From Theropithecus gelada (lineage: Eukaryota > Chordata > Mammalia > Primates > Cercopithecidae), in assembly GCF_003255815.1 (NCBI RefSeq), contig NC_037686.1, positions 54,409,888 to 54,473,887 of the forward strand: 64,000 nucleotides of DNA, written 5' to 3'. Under the pieces are notes generated by a model that saw only the letters and a program-made list of their open reading frames with translations, did no database searches and was not told where the DNA came from. The position numbers and the translations under genes are program-made. Within the stretch, counting starts at the first letter, position 1, and the number at the start of each line of letters is the position of its first letter. Positions 56,766 through 64,000 of this stretch are shown one piece after another.

Positions 56766-56771
56766 AATAAA
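56766..56771 (+). promoter_or_regulatory. AATAAA polyadenylation signal (candidate)
   Basis: Canonical hexamer 118 nt downstream of the stop at 56648, followed by A/G-rich and then TA-repeat sequence. Meaningful only if the upstream frame is a real exon. Confidence 0.3.
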
Positions 56772-56785
56772 GAAAAAGAAGGGGG

Positions 56786-56865
56786 ATATATATATATAGA
56801 GAGAGATATAGATATACATTTTAAAATATAATATATAAATATACATAATATATGTAAATATCTTT
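56786..56865. repeat. (TA)n/(GA)n microsatellite
   Basis: TATATATA, GAGAGA and ATATA units in a row. Confidence 0.8.
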
Positions 56866-58377
56866 GTATATATTCCAAAGAGTCTGATACCCAAAAGATG
56901 ACACTCCACAGTGAATCAAGAGCCTTAAACTTCTGCTTCTTTGCCTCATTGCTCCACACTTTAATACCCTGTTCTAACTGCATCCTTAATCCACACCCAA
57001 GTTCTAAACAGAATTTCCGGGAGGTAGAAGGGTAGTGGGGTTCACACTGCTTGAGAGATCCTAACAGCCTGGCCCAATTTCTAAGGAGAGCAATGCCTTG
57101 AGCAGGCAAAGGGTGATGAGAGTACATACTTAGAGGAGTAAGGCAAAAAAGTAAGCAGCTATAACAGGCCATTCCAATAGAAAAGAGACTTGACAAAGAA
57201 GTCAGATAACAGGGACAAGAATCCTCAAAGAGATCTAATTAGGGCATGAAAAAGACTTTGTGAGACTGAAAAAAAAAATTAATTTTTATTTAAAAACTAA
57301 AAAAATTAATTGAATTATCAAATAGACAATTTGGAAAAGTGAACAGTCACAACCATGAACCAACTCAGAAGCCTAGAAGAAATATATTGCTGCACAGAAA
57401 AAAATACAAAGATAGAAATCATAGGACAAAACAAAGAAACTTGAATGCAGATCCAGGAGGCTTTTTGTGGCAGAAAAGGACATCTGGAAAAGAAGGAACA
57501 GAGAGAGGGGAGTTAATAATGAAATAAATAGTACAGAAAAAACTCCCACCCTGGAGAAAGACTTGAGGCGAAGACTGAAAGGGATACTTGAGTTTCGGAT
57601 AGGATTAACGGAAACATGGCACAGCTCTTGGTGGAATTCTTAAATCCCCAGAACAGAGGTAGGGGATGCTTATTTAATTGTCCCAAAGGCATTGTTTCTC
57701 AAGATATAGTCCATGGACTTCCTACCTCAGAACCAAGAAACTGGTTAAAAATTCAGATTCCAGAACTTCTGAATCACAGCCTTTGGTATGTTTGGGGAAA
57801 TGCAAACAGTTGAGGGTGAGGAGCCTCGGGTAGAGGGTGTCGGTGATTGGAAGGATCCTCTTGAGAAATTTCGAAGTGTCTAATGATAGGAAGGGCACCC
57901 TTATCCAACAGAGCCTAACTACTCTTCCTCAGTGAAGTATTGCAAATTCCCTCACATGTACACATATACACACAAGGTAAGGCAACACCCTACGCTATAT
58001 GGATCTATTTGGGAGAAACTACTGGAAATGACATAAAAAACTTCATAGCTTTTTTTTTTTCCTTTTCTTAAAAAATGTTCCAAACTTAACTTTGAACTTT
58101 GTAAAGTAAAAGTAAAACATGAAACTGAATTATCTAATGAAACCACTTTCTTTACTACCGTTTGCTTAACATTTTTACAGAGTACAAAGACCAGGCAATG
58201 ACTGTATATCTACAGTCCAGTTCCCAAACTGGGAATGAAACCATCACGTTTTTCCAGGGTGAGGCTCAACTGAGGCAAACCTCTAACATATCCTCTGGTG
58301 TTCTCACGACCCTCTTCTCTACTTTTGGAGACCATCGGTGTTTAGGAAATAATCATTGCTTTTTTAAAAATAAACTT
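56866..58377. other. no recognisable gene or repeat
   Basis: Unassigned, A-rich at 57265-57320. The minus-strand frame 56717-57196 overlaps the TA repeat and looks random. Confidence 0.4.
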
Positions 58378-58618
58378 CAATGATGTATAATTTATATACA
58401 ATACAATGCACTCATTTAGACATACCCAGTTAAAATTTGATGAGTGTGCCTGTGAGACAATTACCACAGTCTAAATACAGAGCACTTCTATCAACCCAGA
58501 AAATTTCCTCGGCCCTTCTGTGGTCCATCCCTCCTTGTATCCCTAGGTCCAGCCCATCACTGGTCTGCTTTTTGTCACTAGAGTTTAAATTGTCTTTATG
58601 TAAATGGAATCATATAGT
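58378..58618 (-). mobile_element. L1M 3' end, antisense, part 1
   Basis: 'aatgcactcatttagacata', 'tgatgagtgtgcctgtgaga' and 'tctttatgtaaatggaatca' are the reversed old L1M 3' region. It is interrupted by an MLT1 at 58619 and an Alu at 59112. Confidence 0.7.
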
Positions 58619-59061
58619 GTATTAGTTTCCCAGGGCTGCTGTAATAAGTTAGCACAAGCTGGATGGCTTAAAACAAAAGATATGTACTCTCTCACAGTTC
58701 TTGAGGCTAGAAGTTCAAAGTCAAGATGTCAGTAGGATCATGTTCCCTCTGAAGGCTGTAAGGAAGATCCTTCCTTGTCTCTTCCACCTGCTGGTGGCTC
58801 CTAGCATTCCTTGGCTTGTGGCCACCTCACTTCAGTCTCTGCCTCTGTCTTCTCAGGACCTTCCCTGTGTGTCTGTGTCTCCATGTCCTTTCTTTCATTA
58901 GGACAGCGGTTGTTTGATTTAAGGACCACCCTAAATCCAGGATAATGTCATCTTGAGATTTTTAACTTAATTTTCTGCAAAGACCCTATTTCCAAATAAG
59001 GCCACATTCATAAGTACCAGGTGTTAGGACTTGGGCATAGCTTATGTGAATATATCATAAT
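58619..59061 (-). mobile_element. MLT1 LTR, antisense, nested in L1M
   Basis: 'tattagtttcccagggctgc', 'gcttaaaacaaaagatatgt', 'gaccctatttccaaataagg' and 'accaggtgttaggacttggg' are the reverse of MLT1. Confidence 0.92.
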
Positions 59062-59111
59062 CTAATTATCCACTCACCTACAGATGGATGTTTGAATACT
59101 TCTGAGTTTTT
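59062..59111 (-). mobile_element. L1M 3' end, antisense, part 2
   Basis: 'ccactcacctacagatggat' is the reversed L1M 'tccattcatctgttgatggac' equivalent; a short piece between the MLT1 and the Alu. Confidence 0.65.
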
Positions 59112-59121
59112 TTTTTTTTTT

Positions 59122-59154
<33 letters not shown>

Positions 59155-59418
59155 CTGGAGTTTCACCTTGTAGACCAGGCTGGAGTGCGGTGGTGCAATC
59201 TTGGCCCACTGCAACCTCCACCTCCCAGGTTCAAGTGATTCTCCTGCCTCAGCCACCCAAGTAGCTGGGATTACAGGCGTGTGCCACCATACCCAACTAA
59301 TTTTGTATTTTTAGTAGAGATGGGGCAGGCTGGTCTCAAACTCCTGACCTCAGGTGATCCACCCACCTCAGCCAGCCAAAGTGTTAGGATTACAGGCGTG
59401 AGCCACCATGCCCGGCCT
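59112..59418 (-). mobile_element. AluS, antisense, with (TG)n in tail
   Basis: Full reverse Alu, slightly shortened in the left arm ('gatggggcaggctggtctca'). GAGTTTTT flanks it at 59104-59111 and 59420-59427. A (GT)n run (59123-59146) lies in the tail. Confidence 0.92.
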
Positions 59419-59427
59419 TGAGTTTTT

Positions 59428-59835
59428 GACTATAACAAATAAAGTTCCCATAATCATTTGTGGCAAGCCTTGGTGTGTACATATACTTTCATTTCTCTTA
59501 CCCAAATATGTCTAAATTTACACAATATTGCCAAGACATTTCCTAAAGTTATTGTGTTAATTTACTTTCCCCTCAGCAGGGTACATGAATTCGACTTTTT
59601 CCATGTCCTCACCAACACTTGGTGTTTGTAATAATCTTTTTTATATAAGCCATTTCAGTGGGCACATAGTGGTATCTCATTGTGGTTTTTATTTGTATTT
59701 CTCTGATGACTAATGATGACAAATATATTTTCATTAGCTTTTTAGTTATTCATATATTTTCTTTCATAAAGGATCTATTTAAATATTTTGCCCATTTTTA
59801 ATCCGGCTGTTTGTCTTATTACTTTAACCATTACG
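59428..59835 (-). mobile_element. L1M 3' end, antisense, part 3
   Basis: 'ttccatgtcctcaccaacac', 'atagtggtatctcattgtgg', 'tttttatttgtatttctctg' and 'tattttgcccatttttaatc' continue the reversed L1M. Confidence 0.82.
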
Positions 59836-60019
59836 TTTTGAAAACTTTTTTTTTCTCTAACAAGTATGAACAAAAATAACAAAGTATTTCTAATTTGGGA
59901 TTTAGAAAGCTCTGCCAAATGATTAACAACTCAACCGAGACAGTTTCCAAACCAGGAGAGAAATTCTGTTTTGAATAGGACTGGTGATTTAGTACAAAGA
60001 ATAACTGCCGACCGGTGAT
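59836..60019. other. unassigned
   Basis: No recognisable feature. Confidence 0.35.
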
Positions 60020-60165
60020 CAGGAGAGCTGGTACCTAGTGCCTGCTCTGTCATTCTTTACTTTTACAATTCTAAACAAGTCACATACATCCTTGTATCTC
60101 TGATCCTTCATTTCTAAAATAAGGGTACTACACTAAAGTAACCAAGCTTTTCTCTTGCTCCAACA
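60020..60165 (+). mobile_element. MIR
   Basis: 'gagagctggtacctagtgcc', 'ctgctctgtcattctttact' and 'gatccttcatttctaaaata' follow MIR order. Confidence 0.65.
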
Positions 60166-61434
60166 TGTAAGTTGTTCCTTTTGCTAAATGTTCAAAATAG
60201 CCATAAAGATCCTTCAAAATATGCCATATTTGAATGCTCAAGCAACTTAAACAAAATTCATTGGTGTCCCTGAAGTCTGAAAAAAATCAAGCTGAAGAAA
60301 CATGAAAGAGTTGTCCTTGCAAAATGGCAGATACTAACATGTTCAGACAATCCTTAGAAGGTTTTTCTTCAAAGAATATACTCCACATGAGTGAAAACAT
60401 CAGCCCAGGGGTTATAGCGTCTCTTGCAGCCTTGTGATTACAGTACACAATAAGGTTGATTACACACCAAGTCACTTTACACTATACATAATATCCCAAA
60501 CTATAGCAGTAGCATCTTTCAACAGGAGAAAAATGAATCTATCCAATACACAGACATACACATTTAATATTTCTGTTTGCACAGAGTATTTTCTGTGGCA
60601 ATATTTCTGCAGTGCTGTCAACTGCTAAAACACTTTATTAAAATAGTCTCCCACAGGGAAAATTGTTTACCACCCAGATGAGCTCTTAATACCCAGACAG
60701 TTAATCCTATCAAACATCTCCTATGGCCATAGTGAATTGTTTTTCCAAAAGTGGGGATAAGTATGTTTGAGATAAACCTGCTCTCAGTTCTCTTTTGTCA
60801 CCAAGGGCACAGCTTCAAAAGATAACTCAAGGATCGGGGTTCTATTTGTAGCCATTGGATAGTTGTTTCATAAGAAGCAAACAGGTCTGTGTGATAACTG
60901 AACCCATCATTCTGATATCAAGCCAGAATTATGCTACTTTAGGGTAAAGGCCATTTGGCCAACACTTCTTAGATTTCATTAGCTTCATGCTCTAGTCATC
61001 AGAACTTGCCAACTGAAACTACAAGGTTAGATTTTATATGATGATAAAGTAGACAATCTAAAAAACATTTTCCAGGATCAGCACATCAGGAACTTGACCT
61101 TCTACCGCAGCAGTAAGAATCAATATCACTTCCTCTTTGTTGAATGCCCAGGCCATGATTTGAGAGTCTCTAGTTTTTTGTTGAATTTAACCCTTGTATT
61201 CATTTTAGGTTTGAAGGGCAAGTACCAGGAAAGGGCAATACCATGTATGCCTATAGCTATAAGAATGCAGCATGAACTTCAGAATCTTTAGAGGTAAAAT
61301 TCTAGAAGTCTGCATGGAGATGTTTCTCCAAGAAAATCTGGATGACATTGTCTTTTCTGTGCTTATTTTTCTGATCAATGATGTCTAGAAGTAGCATTTC
61401 CTTCATCTCTGTCTCCATCATCACAATCCTCATT
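60166..61434. other. no recognisable gene or repeat
   Basis: Unassigned sequence with no convincing open frame. Confidence 0.4.
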
Positions 61435-61640
61435 TTTTCTAACATTGTACTGTGAAAAATTTCAAACATGAAGTAAAGTTGAATTTTACCAGGAACACTC
61501 ATGTACTAACCATCTAGATCATACCATTACTATTTTATTCTACTTGCTTTATCACATATCTAGCTATCTAACCATCCCTGTATCATTCTTATTTTTAATA
61601 TTTCAAAGTAAACTGCAGATGCCGGCCCCTAATCTTCATT
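61435..61640 (-). mobile_element. L1M 3' end, antisense (tentative)
   Basis: 'gaaaaatttcaaacatgaag', 'cactcatgtactaaccatct' and 'tttcaaagtaaactgcagat' resemble the reversed 'aaatttcaaaca...catgtacccatcacc...aagcaaattgcaga' of old L1M/HAL1 3' ends. Confidence 0.6.
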
Positions 61641-62899
61641 TTTAGCTCTTTTCCTTCTCTTACTTTTCAGGTTTTTGTGACAGTTTTCTTTAAAGAGGAG
61701 TTTTTTCTCTATGAGTAATCATTACAATGAATTTACACAGAATCCTAGAGCTAGAAAGTTTTGTCCAAACCAACCCAGGTCTCCCAATTCTGAGCAGACA
61801 TTTCTCACTGCACATTTTCTCCACCTTTTTGCTCATATATAAGAGCTAAGTTTTACCCACATTGACAATTTGATTACTTATATTTTTCAAAGGCTAGAAA
61901 GTTGAATAACCCTCCAAAGAATAAGAAAAAGTCCTCAATCTGTCCTTGACATTAAATATCTATTTGCACAGCTAGGAACATTCCTTGTCAAACAATAGCA
62001 TTCTGTTTTTCTCTTTACTTTTTTTCCACTTTTGGATAGTCTCCATACTATTTCACTGCCAGGTTCAATTTTGACGTAGGATTCAATTATTAGAACAATT
62101 GTAGAAGGTTAGTTAAGAATTCCATTTAAATGTGTTGGGCTAAAAAAAAAAAAATGTGTGTTTCTGTCTCCTCCAATATATAAGTAAAAGAAAAAAAAAA
62201 GGTATAAAGTCAGAAGGACAAAAAGAGCAGGCGTAGGGATGAAAGCTAACAATAGATGTCACCAAGTTTGGGAGGATTAAAAATGAACCGAGGCGTGAAA
62301 CTCACTTAGCCAAACAGAGGAAGTAGAAATCCATCTGCCCTCATAGGAAGCAATGATGAGAAGCAAGTCAGTTTGCTCTGCAAAACTCAGTGAAGACTCA
62401 AGGCTTGGATGTATAAGGCAAGTAGGAGTCAAGTGGGGCTAAAGACTAGGAATTTGTGAAAAGATTACATTTGCACAGCCCCAGCCCATCCCCTCACTAG
62501 AGGAGAATACAGATTTTATTCCCTGAAGATAATCAGAGTTTCACCTCTGAAGTAGGGAACCACAGGCACAATGGAGAGATCTGAGGCTTAATTCTGAAAA
62601 TGGGGCATTAAATGAGAGTCTACATACTAAAGAATGAAATATCATTCTCCTCTCTCTCTGCCTGCTCTTACAATGCCTGTAGCTGGGGATAATATAGAAT
62701 TTGCTCTCTGGAGAAATTGAGATACCAGAGAGAAAAGATGTATGATTGCTGGCATTTGGGGTTTTCCCCCAAGAAACAACTAAAACTCTGTCAAATTATT
62801 TTATATACAACTCACCAGTCAATGACATCACCCCCTCCACACACACACACACATCCTCCAATTAGCTTTTTTTATTATTATTATTACTACTCTTCAATA
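61641..62899. other. unassigned, with simple repeats
   Basis: Short A runs at 62143 and 62191, (CA)n at about 62838-62853 and (TTA)n at 62872-62887. No gene recognised. Confidence 0.45.
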
Positions 62900-63640
62900 T
62901 AGACTGAGAACCAAGGACCAGCAGATATTTGAAGAAAATCTACAACAAGAAAGACAAAACTAAAAAGAAATAAAGAAGAACACAGAAAAAACATAAAATA
63001 CATGGAACAGAAGAATACTTCCAAAAGATCTACCATTAATAGTCAGGAAAATAAAATAGTAAACCCATAATAAAAGAACAAGAAGCTACAAAAAAGGAAT
63101 AATCAGAGACTTAGAGGGGCTATTTAAAATATGATAATGAAATGATTTAATAGAAAAATTGGAAAATAAAATCAAAGAAAAATCCCAGAAAGCAGAATAA
63201 AACAAGCCAATAGATAATGGAGAAAAAGCACAATCAAGTTAGAATATCAATCCAAGATGTCTAGTATCCAAACTCAAAGAATCCGTAAAGAGAAATCATG
63301 GAAAATAGATAAGAGAAAAATCATCAAAATAATAATACAGGAAATTTTCTCTATATTCAAGTACAGAAATGCAAGATTCAAAGTGTTTACCAGGTGTACA
63401 ATGTAATGAGTTAAAAAATAAGATTCAATCCAAGGGCATCATCAAAAATTTGATTCATTCAAGATAAAAGGAGGCTAGCACAAGCTTTCAGAAAGAAAAA
63501 GATGGAGCCAATAGAAAGGGAACCAGAGTGGCACTGGCCTTCTCAACAGCAACATTGGATACTAGAAGAGAGTAGAGCAATGACCGCAAAATTAGGGAAA
63601 ATTATTTCAGCTTAAAGTTTTATATCCAGCCAACAGGGCT
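62900..63640 (+). mobile_element. HAL1, left part
   Basis: 'gggcatcatcaaaaatttga', 'ggctagcacaagctttcaga', 'ggccttctcaacagcaacat', 'tagagcaatgaccgcaaaat' and 'aaagttttatatccagccaa' follow the HAL1 (half-L1, ORF1-only) order. The encoded ORF1 is destroyed by stops and indels. Confidence 0.82.
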
Positions 63641-63785
63641 AGCTATAGAATTTGTGGGGCCTAATGAGAAATTAAAATGTGGGTCCCCTTGTTCAAAAAC
63701 TAATCTGTGTAAGATGCACAGATCTTACACCTATGAAGCCAGGCCTGCTAGTCAACTATCAATCATGCATAAATGTTAAAGACAC
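63641..63785. mobile_element. unassigned element nested in HAL1
   Basis: 'ttgtggggcctaatgagaaa' and 'gtgggtccccttgttcaaaa' do not belong to HAL1 and recur in the genome as I remember, perhaps as a small DNA element. HAL1 continues on both sides. Confidence 0.45.
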
Positions 63786-64000
63786 TTATTATCCATGAAC
63801 CTTTTCTTGGAAGATGTACTTTAGCAGAATAAGGGACTAAATCAAGAAAGAGGAAGACAGAACCCAGGAAACAGGAGAGAATAGCAAACAAATCAATTCC
63901 AGGAAAACAAACATATACAGCCTTAAGGGTAACTAGTCCAGACTAGAATAGAGAGATGGAGAAATTCAAAACAGAGATTTGGGGGAGATGAAAGGAATAA
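63786..64000 (+). mobile_element. HAL1, right part (runs off the window)
   Basis: 'cttttcttggaagatgtact', 'agggactaaatcaagaaaga' and 'ggaagacagaacccaggaaa' continue HAL1. Confidence 0.8.

Noticed and set aside
56717..57196. 159-codon minus-strand open frame
   Set aside because: Its C-terminal half is a translation of a TA/GA microsatellite (56786-56865), giving Ile/Tyr/Ser repeats; no domain.
1..64000. CRISPR arrays, riboswitches, operons, attachment sites or tRNA genes
   Set aside because: The composition and repeat content are those of a primate chromosome. No regularly spaced short repeats, no bacterial gene layout and no tRNA cloverleaf were seen; the tRNA-Phe match is only the retroviral primer site.

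Overview
This is mammalian nuclear DNA and almost certainly primate, most likely human. Alu elements of the J, S and Y ages are scattered on both strands, together with MaLR (MST, MLT1), ERVL and ERV1 long terminal repeats, old L1M, HAL1, L2 and MIR fragments, and hAT and Tigger-type DNA transposons. There is no operon, no dense coding and no CpG island. The window reads as intergenic or long-intron sequence: no complete protein-coding gene is convincing. All assignments come from recognising family hallmarks by eye, so superfamily calls are safer than subfamily calls.

Layout. 0-6 kb: MaLR internal sequence, an ERVL-type LTR, a nested LTR cluster (an LTR split by an Alu monomer and an MST LTR), an ERV1 LTR and an AluJ. 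6.1-6.65 kb: a processed pseudogene of LSM6 on the minus strand. 6.81-12.85 kb: one decayed gammaretrovirus-like (class I) provirus with both LTRs, a tRNA-Phe-type primer binding site, gag, integrase-tail and env transmembrane remnants and a long AT-rich middle; it sits inside a Tigger-like DNA transposon. 13-19.5 kb: LTRs, an MLT1, an AluJ and an L1M 3' end carrying a hAT element. 19.5-23.7 kb: AluY, AluS, MIR and a strikingly rearranged Alu. 23.7-27.2 kb: a largely repeat-free block. 27.2-34 kb: Alus, L1M 3' ends on both strands, an ERVL-type LTR and an MLT1. 34-49 kb: mostly MIR, L2, MER5A and many Alus. 49.7-51.4 kb: an MLT1 split by two LTRs. 51.4-58 kb: sparse, with a 103-codon open frame followed by a polyadenylation signal at 56.3-56.8 kb. 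58-64 kb: a nested L1M/MLT1/Alu block and a HAL1 running off the right edge.

Most interesting. Two short unique segments were each copied a few kilobases away into a repeat. About 255 bp at 19.8 kb reappears inverted inside an Alu at 22.6-22.9 kb, and 191 bp at 32.0 kb reappears in direct orientation inside an L1 at 28.9 kb. The recipient Alu also carries a tandem duplication whose joints share a 9-bp string with its own target-site duplication. Together these look like old local template-switch events. I found no sign of an undescribed enzymatic or defence system.
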